64,000 nt of DNA from Aquimonas sp044377145 (GCF_044377145.1 NZ_JBILJQ010000002.1:124001-188000); one strand, 5' to 3'; positions 35,751 to 44,319 are shown, counted from the stretch's first letter. Translations and numbers: made by a program. The notes: a model not told the origin generated them from the letters alone.

Positions 35751-36347
35751 GTGACGAAACGGACCGTGGCCCTATCGCAGACCGACGTTTCATTTCCGGC
35801 TGAACGCACCGATTGCGATGGGCTGATCAAGCCCGCGCCGCTCAGCGAGCGCGGGTTTTCGCTGCGCACTGCGCGAGACGCAGATCTGCCGTGGCTGCGT
35901 GATCTCTACGCCAGCACCCGCGCCGAGGAAATGGCACCGGTGCCGTGGCCCGAGGCGACCAAGCGCGCCTTTCTGGATCAGCAGTTCAAACTGCAGCACC
36001 ACCATTTCGTCGGCCATTTCCCGCACGCCGATTTCTGGCTGATCGTAGGTGCACGCGGTCCAATCGGTCGGCTGTATCGCGACCGTGCCTTACTGGGCGA
36101 CAGCCGCCCCGCTGATGACCTCATCGTTGACATCTGCCTTCTGCCGGAATGGCGCGGTCTCGGCATGGGCAGCCTGCTACTGGAAGCCGCACAGGCCTCT
36201 GCCGCCGTGCGCCAACGCGGGCTCAGGCTGCATGTGCAAGTGCACAACCCGCGCGCAATGGCGCTCTACCGGCGGCTCGGGTTCGCGCGCGTCGATGCTG
36301 CTGATGCCACCGGCTCGCATATCGAAATGCGCTGGACAGCCGGCTGA
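35751..36347 (+). CDS. GNAT-family acetyltransferase in the tail-collar operon
   Basis: 198 aa from a GTG at 35751, 13 nt after copy 3; an upstream in-frame start would overlap that gene. GNAT fold: LRTARDADLPWLRDLYAS (strand and helix 1), then VDICLLPEWRGLGMGSLLL (acetyl-CoA P-loop variant Q/RxxGxG/A) and NPRAMALYRRLGFARV (the ALYRRLGF helix). The protein is cytoplasmic. Its substrate is not predictable. Since it is embedded with the tail-collar proteins, it may modify one of them. Confidence 0.87.
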   Translation: MTKRTVALSQTDVSFPAERTDCDGLIKPAPLSERGFSLRTARDADLPWLRDLYASTRAEEMAPVPWPEATKRAFLDQQFKLQHHHFVGHFPHADFWLIVGARGPIGRLYRDRALLGDSRPADDLIVDICLLPEWRGLGMGSLLLEAAQASAAVRQRGLRLHVQVHNPRAMALYRRLGFARVDAADATGSHIEMRWTAG

Positions 36348-36348
36348 C

Positions 36349-36654
36349 TCAGTTGAAGATGGCCTGATAGATGAAACCGTCGCGGCTCTGCGCGATCGGC
36401 ACCATGAAGATGCCGACCTCGCCGAGCCGCGGATGCCGCATTCGGTAGATCTGCTGCGGGAACAGCACCGGCGCCGTATTCAGAAACAGCAGTGAGAACG
36501 GCTCGCGGCTGGCCTCGCGCGAAGAGTTCTGCGCCTGCCGGGTTTCGACCAGCTGGGTTTCCACCAACTGGAAGTTGATCGACCCCTCGTTGAGCTCAGC
36601 CACAAAAGTCTCATTGAGGCAGCCGGCAAACTGCGCGTGGGTCAGAAGCTGCAT
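36349..36654 (-). CDS. DUF6916 protein of the tail-collar locus
   Basis: 101 aa; the ATG at 36654 is preceded by AGGAGA. Begins MQLLTHAQFAGCLNETFVAE and ends FMVPIAQSRDGFIYQAIFN, typical of DUF6916. No signal peptide. It is convergent with the GNAT gene (stops 1 nt apart) and upstream-adjacent to a Tat-type exported protein on the same strand. It is a paralogue of the protein at 14671-14970. Function unknown; the family tends to accompany MdpB proteins. Confidence 0.85.
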   Translation of the reverse strand: MQLLTHAQFAGCLNETFVAELNEGSINFQLVETQLVETRQAQNSSREASREPFSLLFLNTAPVLFPQQIYRMRHPRLGEVGIFMVPIAQSRDGFIYQAIFN

Positions 36655-36717
36655 GCGGGTCTCCTGGTCAGTCGGCGGCCCGCCGCCGCATCGGGCGGGC
36701 CGACGCTTCGCCCGCGC

Positions 36718-37338
36718 TCAGCCGAGGGCTTCGACGCGAAACGCGAGGTAGTCGAAATCGCGTGCGGGCAGATTCGCCAGCGGTGCCTTGCTATCACCGC
36801 TGTGGCGCAGCGCCTGCGGCGGCAGCCGTGAACCATCGCGACGCGGCCCCAGCAGCACGTAATGGCCGGGCGCGAGCAGGGGCAGATCGAAGCGCGTCAG
36901 CGCACAGATCTCGCGCTGTGATTCGGTGTTGCCCGCCAGCCGATACTCGATCTCGAACCGGCGCAGGCTGTCGCGGCCAGCGGTGAAGCGGGTTGAATCG
37001 GTGCGCGATTCAACCGCGCCGGCGTGGAAGCTCCAAGCCGTGAAGGCCGCGCTTCCGCCGTCCTGCAGGTCGAACATCGCGTGCAGGGCGAGGTCATCGA
37101 GCACCGCGCCTCCGTCGGCCGCATGAAAGCTGTCGATGCTCACGTGCACCCTCGCGCTGTCGCAGTGCGCGCAGTCGGCAAGCCCCTGTGGCAGGAATCG
37201 AGCGCCGGCGTCGGCGCTGGGCGCGCTCAGCAGCAGCAGGCGGGGTGAATCAGCGCTCAGCGCAGTGGCGCCCGCACGCGCCGAGCCGCAGGCACCAGCC
37301 GCCAAACCGGCAGCTGCCAGAAATTCACGTCGTTGCAC
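36718..37338 (-). CDS. exported protein with twin-arginine-type leader, unrecognised
   Basis: 206 aa from a GTG at 37338, followed by QRREFLAAAGLAAGACGSAR: a twin-arginine motif (RREFL) and a hydrophobic stretch with a cysteine that could be a lipobox. The longer frame upstream would bury this leader. The mature part has beta-strand-rich sequence (LPLLAPGHYVLLGPRRDG, LPARDFDYLAFRVEALG) without a family I know. It is probably secreted via Tat and acts with the adjacent DUF6916 protein, 63 nt downstream. Confidence 0.75.
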   Translation of the reverse strand: MQRREFLAAAGLAAGACGSARAGATALSADSPRLLLLSAPSADAGARFLPQGLADCAHCDSARVHVSIDSFHAADGGAVLDDLALHAMFDLQDGGSAAFTAWSFHAGAVESRTDSTRFTAGRDSLRRFEIEYRLAGNTESQREICALTRFDLPLLAPGHYVLLGPRRDGSRLPPQALRHSGDSKAPLANLPARDFDYLAFRVEALG

Positions 37339-37703
37339 AGATTTTCCCCTTGCTGCAGATCCGAACGGTAGGCAACCGCGGAAGCACGCGGCGCGCGGCA
37401 AGAATACACGTCCGACCGGCAATGTCTGCGTGTCGGTCTTCTCGCCTCGGGCCTCGCCAGCATCTTTCACACAGGCGCCCGATTGGGCTCTGAATCTCTG
37501 ACTGCATCCGGGTTCTTGAAGGATGTCGCTGCGCACACTCCGTGCGGCTGCATCTTCGTGCTTTGCGGCCCTCGGACCGGTCTCGCTGCGCTTGGTCTGC
37601 GCCCTGCCCTGCCCAGTTGCTGCAGCTGCTGGTCGTGCTCCTGCGCGGGGCCATCCACGCTGATTCCGGCGCGATCGTCAGCGACCGCTGCGAAGCATCC
37701 GGG
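37339..37703. other. intergenic region beside the MITE-like element
   Basis: About 365 nt with no supported gene. The sequence GCATCCGGG occurs at 37504 and at 37695, flanking much of it, which may mark an older insertion. No ribosome site or family match is seen. Confidence 0.4.
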
Positions 37704-37870
37704 CTAGCAGCCTGTCGGACTTTGGTTGGCCGGGCTGCAAATCCGCCTGCGCGGTCCACTTTTCCGCCGATTCTTGACCAAGAGAGCCCACTCGGCCTGC
37801 GAATCGTCGAAAAACTGTCCTCGCGCAGTCGAATTTTCGCCTCGACCCCCAAAGCCCGACAGGCTGCTAG
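37704..37870. mobile_element. MITE-like element with 20-bp terminal inverted repeats
   Basis: The outer 20 nt (37704-37723 and 37851-37870) are inverted copies with one mismatch, spanning 167 bp with no open frame. The size and ends fit a non-autonomous MITE. The right terminal repeat supplies the stop codon (TAG, 37869-37867) of the oxidase-like gene at 37867-38466. Confidence 0.6.
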
Positions 37871-38466
37871 GGCTGCAGCCAGCACCCGGCCCAGCCGTTG
37901 CTGCGCTCGAAACAGGCGCGACGATGACCCCGGTGGCCGAGATGCAGCCAGTCGATGCGGTCGAGCCGTACCTCGACCCGTGCAAATCGAGGCCGGATCA
38001 GCTCGGATTCCGCCGCGCTCGGCAGGCGCTGTTGAAGCTCAGCGGGCAAGCCGCTGCCGGGCTGTTCAAGCGGCGTACCGGGCGGCTGCAGGGCGTGATA
38101 GCCGCGACGACCGAAGTCGGTGGTGTGCTGCCAAGCGGCGTCGACCGCCGCACCTTCAGTGTGCAGCTGCGCGCGCCCACTGCAGCGCACTTGCAGGGCG
38201 TCGCCAAAAAAGCACCAGCTGACCCGCGGTTCAGCGGCGATTTCGGCGCACTTCGGCGCTCGCGTATCGGTATGGAAAGCCAGCAGGCCGTGCTCGGCAT
38301 CGGCGCTGCGCAGCACCACGTAGCGCGCCTGTGGGCCATCGACGTTGATGCTCGCCAGGACCCCCTGGTGGAAGGGCGAATCGCGACGGGCCGCGCCCTC
38401 GATCAGAGCGGCCCAGGCTTGATGCAGGGCCGCCGGCAGGCTGTCGATCGCGGCCGAGTCGCTCAT
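37867..38466 (-). CDS. pyridoxamine 5'-phosphate oxidase-like FMN protein
   Basis: 199 aa from the ATG at 38466. That ATG lies 1 nt after the stop of mlaA (TGA-G-ATG), so translation is coupled and the gene sits at the end of the mla operon. Sequence matches the PPOX FMN-binding split barrel: ASINVDGPQARYVVLRSAD, then LLAFHTDTRAPKCAEIAAEP and the end VEVRLDRIDWLHLGHRGHRR. The C-terminal stop is in the MITE-like terminal repeat; no truncation is evident as the family ends nearby. Whether it oxidises PNP/PMP or another substrate is not certain; it is shorter than E. coli PdxH (218 aa). Confidence 0.82.
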   Translation of the reverse strand: MSDSAAIDSLPAALHQAWAALIEGAARRDSPFHQGVLASINVDGPQARYVVLRSADAEHGLLAFHTDTRAPKCAEIAAEPRVSWCFFGDALQVRCSGRAQLHTEGAAVDAAWQHTTDFGRRGYHALQPPGTPLEQPGSGLPAELQQRLPSAAESELIRPRFARVEVRLDRIDWLHLGHRGHRRACFERSNGWAGCWLQP

Positions 38467-38467
38467 C

Positions 38468-39355
38468 TCAGCGACGGAAGTTGTCGATGTCGACGTCGGG
38501 GATCTCGTACTCGTACTCGGGCAGCAGGTAGTCCGGCAGGTCATCGCTGCAGTCGACGATCTGGCAGTGACGGCGCTGCATGTAGGCGTCGCGGATCAGC
38601 AGGTATTCGTCTTCCGCTTCAGCGAGCATGCCGTCGAACTGCAGCGCACTGGCGCGGGCATCGACGCCGTAGACGAAGGTCACGCCCGCGCCGTACTCGT
38701 CGGCCAGCCAGCTGATCGGACTGACCCGCGTATTGACCAGACGCGCGCCGACATCGCGCACGGTGCCGGGGCCGAACAGCGGCATCACCAGATAGCGCGA
38801 GCGCTCCCAACCGTAGCGACCCAGGGTCTGGCCAAGATCGGCGTCGCGGTAGGGGATGCTGGCGGCAGTGGCCGGGTCGAAGAATCCGGCCATTCCGAGC
38901 GTGGTGTTCAAGGTGAAACGACCGAGCGCGGTGCCGGCCTGGCCCGGACGGCCCTGCAGCAGCAGATTGACCGCCGTCAGCGGCTGCCCGAGGTTGCTGA
39001 AGAAATTGCGCACGCCGGTGCGAACCGGCGCCGGGGTGATGCGCTGATAGCCCTTGGCGACGGGCTTCAGCGCGATCCGGTCGATGAACATGTTGAAGCG
39101 ATGCATGCGCCGGTTGAAGCGCTCCCAGGGGTCACCGTGGCGGCCGGCACCCTCACTGTTGCGGACGTCGCCCTGCGTAGTCGCATCCACCGGCAGGTCC
39201 ATGCTGGGCCCCCAGCTCAGCATGGCGGTCGGCGCCGTGCCGGGCACCTGCGCGGACGGGCTTGGCTGGGTTTGCGCGTTCGAGCTCCACGACAGCAGCA
39301 GCGCCAGGCCAAGGCTCGGCAGCAGCATTCGAAATGCGAGGGGATTCGTTTTCAT
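38468..39355 (-). CDS. mlaA: MlaA (VacJ), outer-membrane lipid-asymmetry protein
   Basis: 295 aa. MlaA core: DPWERFNRRMHRFNMFIDR, RNFFSNLGQPLTAVN, RFTLNTTLGMAGFFDPA and DADLGQTLGRYG. In E. coli it is a lipoprotein in the outer membrane that removes misplaced phospholipids and hands them to MlaC. Here the leader (LLPSLGLALLLSWSSNAQ) has no cysteine and so no lipobox: it looks like an ordinary Sec signal. Anchoring may therefore differ. The ATG overlaps the mlaB stop as ATGA. Last mla gene of the leftward operon; the oxidase gene follows. Confidence 0.93.
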   Translation of the reverse strand: MKTNPLAFRMLLPSLGLALLLSWSSNAQTQPSPSAQVPGTAPTAMLSWGPSMDLPVDATTQGDVRNSEGAGRHGDPWERFNRRMHRFNMFIDRIALKPVAKGYQRITPAPVRTGVRNFFSNLGQPLTAVNLLLQGRPGQAGTALGRFTLNTTLGMAGFFDPATAASIPYRDADLGQTLGRYGWERSRYLVMPLFGPGTVRDVGARLVNTRVSPISWLADEYGAGVTFVYGVDARASALQFDGMLAEAEDEYLLIRDAYMQRRHCQIVDCSDDLPDYLLPEYEYEIPDVDIDNFRR

Positions 39356-39669
39356 TGCTTCGTTCCAGTAGGGTCTGCGTCCAGGTCCACGCGATGGGCC
39401 GCGCAGATGGCGCGAAAGCGCGCCGACACCGGCGCCAGCGTCAGCGCCTGGCCGCGCGCGGCGGCCTGCTTCTGCAGCAATCGCAGCGCGGCGACGCCGG
39501 CACTGTCGATCTCATCCACCGCCGCCAGATCGATCCGGCGGATGCCGTCCATCAAGCTTGAACCGCGTCCGTGCAGCTCACCGGCCTCGGCCAGGCCCAG
39601 ACGGCCGGACAGGCGCAACACCTCGCCGTCGCGCTCGGTCTTCAGTGCGCTGGCCTCAGCCTTCGACAT
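39352..39669 (-). CDS. mlaB: MlaB, STAS-domain subunit of the Mla transporter
   Basis: 105 aa STAS protein: LRLSGRLGLAEAGELHGRGS and IDLAAVDEIDSAGVAALRLL, where the Asp-Ser-Ala-Gly loop is the usual STAS helix start. It binds the MlaF ATPase and stabilises MlaFEDB. The start overlaps mlaC by 14 nt and the stop overlaps mlaA by 4 nt. Confidence 0.9.
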   Translation of the reverse strand: MSKAEASALKTERDGEVLRLSGRLGLAEAGELHGRGSSLMDGIRRIDLAAVDEIDSAGVAALRLLQKQAAARGQALTLAPVSARFRAICAAHRVDLDADPTGTKQ

Positions 39670-40279
39670 CGATCTCGCCGCGGTTGAGGCCTTCGATCAC
39701 CTGATCGAGATTCTGCCGTCGCAGACGCTCATCGAACTGGGTGCGGAAGGTCTGCACGTAGGAGACACCCTCGACGATCACGTCGAACACCAGCCAGTTG
39801 TCGCCGACGGGGCGGAACAGATAGTCGATCTTGACCGGCGCACCGCCGCGGCGATGGACTTCGCTGCCGACGCGGACGATCTGGCCGCCGCGCAGTTCGG
39901 ACTCGCCGTTGACGCGGATCTCGATGGTGGGATCAGCTTCCAGCAGGGCCGCGCCGTACTTCTTCAGCAGGCTCTTGACCAGCGCATCGGCGAACGCGCT
40001 GACCTTGGCCGGGTCGGCACCGCGGCTGTGCCGACCGAGCACCAGACGCGCTGAGTATTCGCGGTCGAACAGGGCGTTGAGCTCGGTTTCGACGAACTGC
40101 TCCAGCTTGCCGCGGTCGGCGCTGAAGGCTTCACGCTGCTCGACCAGCTGGGTCAGCACGTTGCGGGTGCGCTCTTCGACGATCGCCGCCGGGCGCGCGC
40201 TGGCGGCGGTGGCGGCGCTGGCGGCGGTGATCAGCAGCAGGGCAAGGCTGCTGGTGCGAAACAGATTCATCAGACGCAT
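39656..40279 (-). CDS. mlaC: MlaC, periplasmic lipid carrier
   Basis: 207 aa from the ATG at 40279, with AAGGAG seven bases upstream and a signal peptide (LALLLITAASAATA). Core of the family: TRNVLTQLVEQREAFSADRG, NALFDREYSARLVLGRHSRG and VDYLFRPVGDNWLVFDVIVEG-like strands. It ferries phospholipid between MlaA at the outer membrane and MlaD at the inner membrane. Sits between mlaD (10 nt gap) and mlaB (overlap). Confidence 0.93.
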   Translation of the reverse strand: MRLMNLFRTSSLALLLITAASAATAASARPAAIVEERTRNVLTQLVEQREAFSADRGKLEQFVETELNALFDREYSARLVLGRHSRGADPAKVSAFADALVKSLLKKYGAALLEADPTIEIRVNGESELRGGQIVRVGSEVHRRGGAPVKIDYLFRPVGDNWLVFDVIVEGVSYVQTFRTQFDERLRRQNLDQVIEGLNRGEIDVEG

Positions 40280-40289
40280 GGGACTCTCC

Positions 40290-40787
40290 TTATTCCGTGG
40301 CGCTGGGGGCGCTGTCGGACTTTTCGTCCGCACCGCCGTTACCGAACATGAACTGGCCGATCAGCTGTTCGAGCACGACCGCCGGCTGAGTGAGCAGGAT
40401 CTCGTCGCCCTCCTTGAGCGACTCGGCGAAGCCGCCGGGGGCGAGGCCGACGTAGCGATCCCCCAGCAGTCCGCTGGTGTAGATCGCCGCGGCGGTATCC
40501 GACGGCAGCTCTCCGGCGCTGGCGCTGATGCGCAGCGTGGCGATGGCGTCGAAAGTCACGGGATCGAGCACCACGCTGGCGACTTCGCCGACCTTGACGC
40601 CGGCGATCCGCACCGGCGCGCGGGGTTTGAGTTCGCCTGCGTTGGTGAAGCGGGCGATCACGTTGTAGCTGTCGCCGGACAGGCCGTCCTTCGAATTGGT
40701 GGACGCGAACGCCAGCACGAAGGCACAGGCGAAGCCCATCAGGATGAAGAAGCCGACGCTCCATTCGGTTTTGCTTGAGGTGGCCAT
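40290..40787 (-). CDS. mlaD: MlaD, MCE-domain subunit
   Basis: 165 aa. It has an N-terminal membrane helix (WSVGFFILMGFACAFVLAFA) and an MCE domain (LKPRAPVRIAGVKVGEVASV, LLGDRYVGLAPGG), then a hydrophobic pore helix (VVLEQLIGQFMFGNG). It forms a hexameric ring in the inner membrane that channels lipid to MlaC. Eight nt after mlaE. Confidence 0.94.
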   Translation of the reverse strand: MATSSKTEWSVGFFILMGFACAFVLAFASTNSKDGLSGDSYNVIARFTNAGELKPRAPVRIAGVKVGEVASVVLDPVTFDAIATLRISASAGELPSDTAAAIYTSGLLGDRYVGLAPGGFAESLKEGDEILLTQPAVVLEQLIGQFMFGNGGADEKSDSAPSATE

Positions 40788-40794
40788 GGCGATC

Positions 40795-41535
40795 TCAGTA
40801 GAGGGTGGCGCTGAGGATGAAATCGAGGAACAGCACCATCAGCGAACCCATCACCACCGAACGCGTGGTCGCGATGGAGGTGCCTTCGATGGTGGGCGGC
40901 GCGTGGTAGCCGGAGTAGGTTGCGATCAGCGTGGTGACGATGCCGAAGAAGATCGACTTGACGATGGCCTGGCCGAAATCATCGACCAGGTCGATGCTCT
41001 GTTGCAGCGAGCTCCAGTAGAAGCCGCTGTCCAGGCCCAGCACCAGCACGCCTTGAATGTAGCCGCCAAGAATAGCGAAGGCGCAGAACACCATGGTCAG
41101 CACCGGCAGGCTGATTACGCCGGCCAGAAACCGCGGCGCCACCACCTTGCGCACCGGATCGATCGCCATCATCGACAGCGCGGTGATCTGGTCGGTGGCG
41201 CGCATCAGCCCCAGCTCCGCTGCCATCGCCGAGCCGGCGCGGCCGCAGAACAGGATCGCCGCCAGCACCGGCCCGAGTTCGCGATACAGAGTCAGTCCGA
41301 GCAGGGTGCCGAGTGAGCTGCCCGCGCCGAAGGTGCTCAAGGTGCGATAGCCCTGCAGGGCCAGCACCAGGCCGACGAACGCGCCGCCGACCGCGACGAT
41401 CGACACCGAGCGCGAGCCGATCGAATACACCTGCGCTGCGGTATCGCGCATGAAGCCGTGGCCGGGCCGGATAGCACCCAGAATCCGCAGCAGGAACAGG
41501 CCCATGCGACCGAGGCCAGTGAACAGCTCAGACAC
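40795..41535 (-). CDS. mlaE: MlaE, permease subunit
   Basis: 246 aa with about five membrane segments. Characteristic MlaE sequence: GGAFVGLVLALQGYRTL, LTLYRELGPVLAAILFCGRA, EIGTM-like AMAAELGLMRATDQITAL, and LARPRFLAGVISLPVLTMVF-like stretch. The family forms the inner-membrane core of the lipid transporter. Overlaps mlaF by 8 nt. Confidence 0.95.
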   Translation of the reverse strand: MSELFTGLGRMGLFLLRILGAIRPGHGFMRDTAAQVYSIGSRSVSIVAVGGAFVGLVLALQGYRTLSTFGAGSSLGTLLGLTLYRELGPVLAAILFCGRAGSAMAAELGLMRATDQITALSMMAIDPVRKVVAPRFLAGVISLPVLTMVFCAFAILGGYIQGVLVLGLDSGFYWSSLQQSIDLVDDFGQAIVKSIFFGIVTTLIATYSGYHAPPTIEGTSIATTRSVVMGSLMVLFLDFILSATLY

Positions 41536-42382
41536 GGCTTACCTCCGCACGCGCGCCACGGTGGTAGTCGAAGCCGATCGGGCCGTCCGGCGCGCCGTCC
41601 AGAAACTGGCGCAGCAGCGGGTCGGCGGTGGCATTGAGCTCGGCCGGCGCGCCGGCGAAGGCGATGCCGGAATGCGCCACCACGATGACGTGATCCGCCA
41701 TCGCCAGGCTTTCAGCCACGTGATGCGTGATGACCAAGCTGGTCAGGCCCAGGCTGTCATTGAGATTGCGGATCAGCGACAGGATCACCCCGCAGGCGAT
41801 CGGATCAAGCCCGGTCAGCGGCTCGTCGTACAGCATCAGCGGCGGATCCAGCACCAGCGCGCGCGCCAAAGCCACGCGGCGGGCCATGCCGCCGGACAGC
41901 TCCTGCGGGCTCAAGTCACCCGCCTCGGCCAGGCCGACTGCGTTCAATTTCATCTCGACCAGCTCGCGCAGCAGGGCTTCCGGCAGGCGGGTGTGCTCAC
42001 GCAGCGGCAGGGCGACATTCTCGAAGGTGGAGAGATCGGTCAGCAGGCCATTGCCCTGCAGCAGCACACCCATGCGCCGACGCAGCCGGAACAGTTCAGC
42101 GGTGCTGCGGGTCGGGTGCTCATGATCCAGCACGCGGACGCGGCCGGCGCTGGGTTCAAGCTCGCCGGTGACAGCATGCAGCAGGGTCGATTTGCCGGCG
42201 CCGCTGGGGCCGATCACCGCCGTCACCTTGCCGGCGGGCACCACGACACTCGCCTCACGCAGGATGACCCGCGGGCCGCGGGCCAGGGTGACGCGGTCGA
42301 ATTCAATGGCGTTGGCGCTGCTGATGGGTGTCGCTCCGTCGCGGGTGTCTGCTGCGCGTGAAGCGCGGCAGCGGCTGGGCAT
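41528..42382 (-). CDS. mlaF: MlaF, ATPase subunit
   Basis: 284 aa. ABC ATPase: Walker A GPSGAGKST at 58-66, a Q-loop (VLLQGNG), the signature LSGGMARRVALARAL, Walker B LMLYDEPLTGLDP and switch His in VITHH. MlaF drives the Mla phospholipid transporter. It is the first gene of the leftward mla operon (F, E, D, C, B, A, then the oxidase), with overlaps or gaps of 10 nt or less between members. The first 25 residues are extra and poorly conserved; no better start is visible. Confidence 0.95.
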   Translation of the reverse strand: MPSRCRASRAADTRDGATPISSANAIEFDRVTLARGPRVILREASVVVPAGKVTAVIGPSGAGKSTLLHAVTGELEPSAGRVRVLDHEHPTRSTAELFRLRRRMGVLLQGNGLLTDLSTFENVALPLREHTRLPEALLRELVEMKLNAVGLAEAGDLSPQELSGGMARRVALARALVLDPPLMLYDEPLTGLDPIACGVILSLIRNLNDSLGLTSLVITHHVAESLAMADHVIVVAHSGIAFAGAPAELNATADPLLRQFLDGAPDGPIGFDYHRGARAEVSRV

Positions 42383-42665
42383 TCGAGAATGCGGCGCATC
42401 TTAGCGGCTGCTGCGCAGCCGAAAGGGTAGGGCTGGCTTAGTGCGGCGCGTTCTGGACTGTAGATCCGTCGCCGGACCAAGCGCCTGCCGGCGGGGCGAA
42501 AACGACACAAAAAGTCAATAAATCATTAGCTTGCGTGTCGACGATCGTCTCTACTCGCGATCCGTCTCGGATGAAGCCCGGCTGAAGCGCGCCACCCGGC
42601 CCGTACTCGGCGCCATCCTGCGCCGCCCTTGCGCCCAGCGTCCGCCGCCCCAACCCGGTTCAAGC

Positions 42666-43550
42666 ATGGACTTACCTCTGCTCGAAACTCATCCCGACCC
42701 CGTCGCCCAGGCGGCCCACGACCGCCGTCGCTTCCGTCGTGCCCTGTTCATCAGCGGCGGCTTTATCGTCCTGCTGTGGTGGATCAAGGCCTTCGAACTG
42801 CTGTTCGATACGGATTTTGGCGTGGTCGGCAACCGACCGCGCGACCTGCTCGGCCTGATCGGCATCGTCACCGCGCCGCTGCTGCACGGCTCGGTCGCGC
42901 ATCTGATGTCGAACACCTTGGCCCTGCTGGTGCTGGGCACGCTCGCGTTCGCCTCGTTCCCAAAAGCCACCCTGCGCAGCCTGCCCCTGATCTGGGTCGC
43001 GGCAGGCGCACTGGTGTGGCTGTTCGCGCGCGAATCCTTCCATATCGGCGCCAGCGGGCTCAGCCACGGCTTGATGTTCCTGCTGCTCACACTCGGGGTG
43101 CTGCGGCGTGACCGCGTCGCCATCGCGACCAGCTTCATCGCCTTCTTCCTCTACGGCGGCATGCTGCTGACGGTGCTGCCACGCGAGCCCGGGGTGAGCT
43201 GGGAATACCACCTGGCCGGTGCGCTCTTCGGCGTACTGGCAGGTGCGCTGGGGAGCCGCGCCGACCCGCTGCCCCCGCGCAAGCGCTACAGCTGGGAAAT
43301 CGAGGAAGAACTGGAAGCCCAGCAGCGCGCGCTCGACGCCGCGACCTGGGAGCCGGCCTCGCCAACCGACGTGCAGCCGCTGTGGCAGGGCCCGGGCCAG
43401 GCCGCCCGCGATGCCGCCGCCGCCCCGATGCGCGGCGTTGTGGTGAGCTTTCCGCTGCGGATCGAAGCGGACGAACGGCGGGACCGCGGCGTAGGCGCGC
43501 GGGGGGAATCTGCGGAAGCGCCGGAGTCAGACGGACCGGAGCAACGCTGA
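42666..43550 (+). CDS. rhomboid-family intramembrane serine protease
   Basis: 294 aa from the ATG at 42666. Six or so membrane segments. Rhomboid motifs: HGSVAHLMSN (H74, H79, N83), the catalytic serine in IGASGLSHG (Ser130) and the catalytic His in WEYHLAGALFG (His182). The last 90 residues are soluble and Pro/Ala/Arg-rich. An intramembrane peptidase; substrate unknown. It is convergent with, and overlaps by 24 nt, the deacetylase gene. Confidence 0.88.
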   Translation: MDLPLLETHPDPVAQAAHDRRRFRRALFISGGFIVLLWWIKAFELLFDTDFGVVGNRPRDLLGLIGIVTAPLLHGSVAHLMSNTLALLVLGTLAFASFPKATLRSLPLIWVAAGALVWLFARESFHIGASGLSHGLMFLLLTLGVLRRDRVAIATSFIAFFLYGGMLLTVLPREPGVSWEYHLAGALFGVLAGALGSRADPLPPRKRYSWEIEEELEAQQRALDAATWEPASPTDVQPLWQGPGQAARDAAAAPMRGVVVSFPLRIEADERRDRGVGARGESAEAPESDGPEQR

Positions 43551-44318
43551 CAGGCTGGCGTCATCGCGCCAGTCACGGCCGCTGACGAATCGAGGCAGTG
43601 CCCAGCGATCGTCAGCAAGGCCAAGTGCGCGCGGCTCGGTGCTGAAGGCCGCCTCCAGGCCAATCTCCGGGCCGCGCTGTGGCAGCCACTGCCGGCGCAG
43701 GTAGTCACTCATGTCGCCAAACGGGTACGCGAAGTAGCGTGGGCGGCGCCCGACCACGCGTTCGATCTCGACGCTGGCGGCGCTGATCTCGGCCTCGGCT
43801 TCGGCCGCCGTTTCAATGTCCAGAAAGCTGCCGCGGCGGTTGTCGCGCTGGGCGCTGCACTGGACCAGCGGGTGGTTGTGATCCCAGCTGTGGTTCTCCA
43901 GATCCATCAGGCCGGAGTGCGCCGCAGCACGCCACCAGGCATCGCACATCAGATCCGGCCCATAGGCGTCGACCAGGCCGGCATCCAGGTCGACTCGCGC
44001 CTGCGCGGATGCGATCACGAAGCTTGACGCCTGCAGCTTGGGCAGACGCATGCGCGCGGCAACCAGCACCGACAGCATCGACGGCAGCCGGCCCAGCGTC
44101 GGATGCTGGATCGATTCGCCATCCATGCGCGTTCCGTCATCGAAGGTGATCGCCACGCCCTCAGCGCAGGCGGGGTCCAGCAGATCGGCCAGCGGCAGCA
44201 CCGGCATACCGATCTCGGCCAGCAGGGCGAGGTCAGCCGCAAGCCCCAGCAGATCAGCGCCGCTGCGGTTCCACTGTTCGAGCCGGGTGGCGTGGTAAGT
44301 GAGGATCAGTCGGGGCAC
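43527..44318 (-). CDS. NodB-type polysaccharide deacetylase
   Basis: 263 aa. Motifs: ITFDDG (metal Asp pair), NHSWDH (the H-x3-H motif, His pair) and FAYPFGD (motif 3). It removes acetyl or formyl groups from carbohydrate. It is the downstream gene of a leftward envelope set with an acyltransferase (1 nt apart) and a methyltransferase, so the target is probably a surface glycan or glycolipid. No signal peptide, so a cytoplasmic or peripheral site is likely. It overlaps the rhomboid gene at its 3' end. Confidence 0.87.
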   Translation of the reverse strand: MPRLILTYHATRLEQWNRSGADLLGLAADLALLAEIGMPVLPLADLLDPACAEGVAITFDDGTRMDGESIQHPTLGRLPSMLSVLVAARMRLPKLQASSFVIASAQARVDLDAGLVDAYGPDLMCDAWWRAAAHSGLMDLENHSWDHNHPLVQCSAQRDNRRGSFLDIETAAEAEAEISAASVEIERVVGRRPRYFAYPFGDMSDYLRRQWLPQRGPEIGLEAAFSTEPRALGLADDRWALPRFVSGRDWRDDASLSALLRSV

Positions 44319-44319
44319 G

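Noticed and set aside
33930..36347. Prophage remnant
   Set aside because: Three tail-collar proteins alone could suggest a prophage, but no capsid, terminase, portal or integrase is near and the neighbours are GNAT, DUF6916 and Tat genes.
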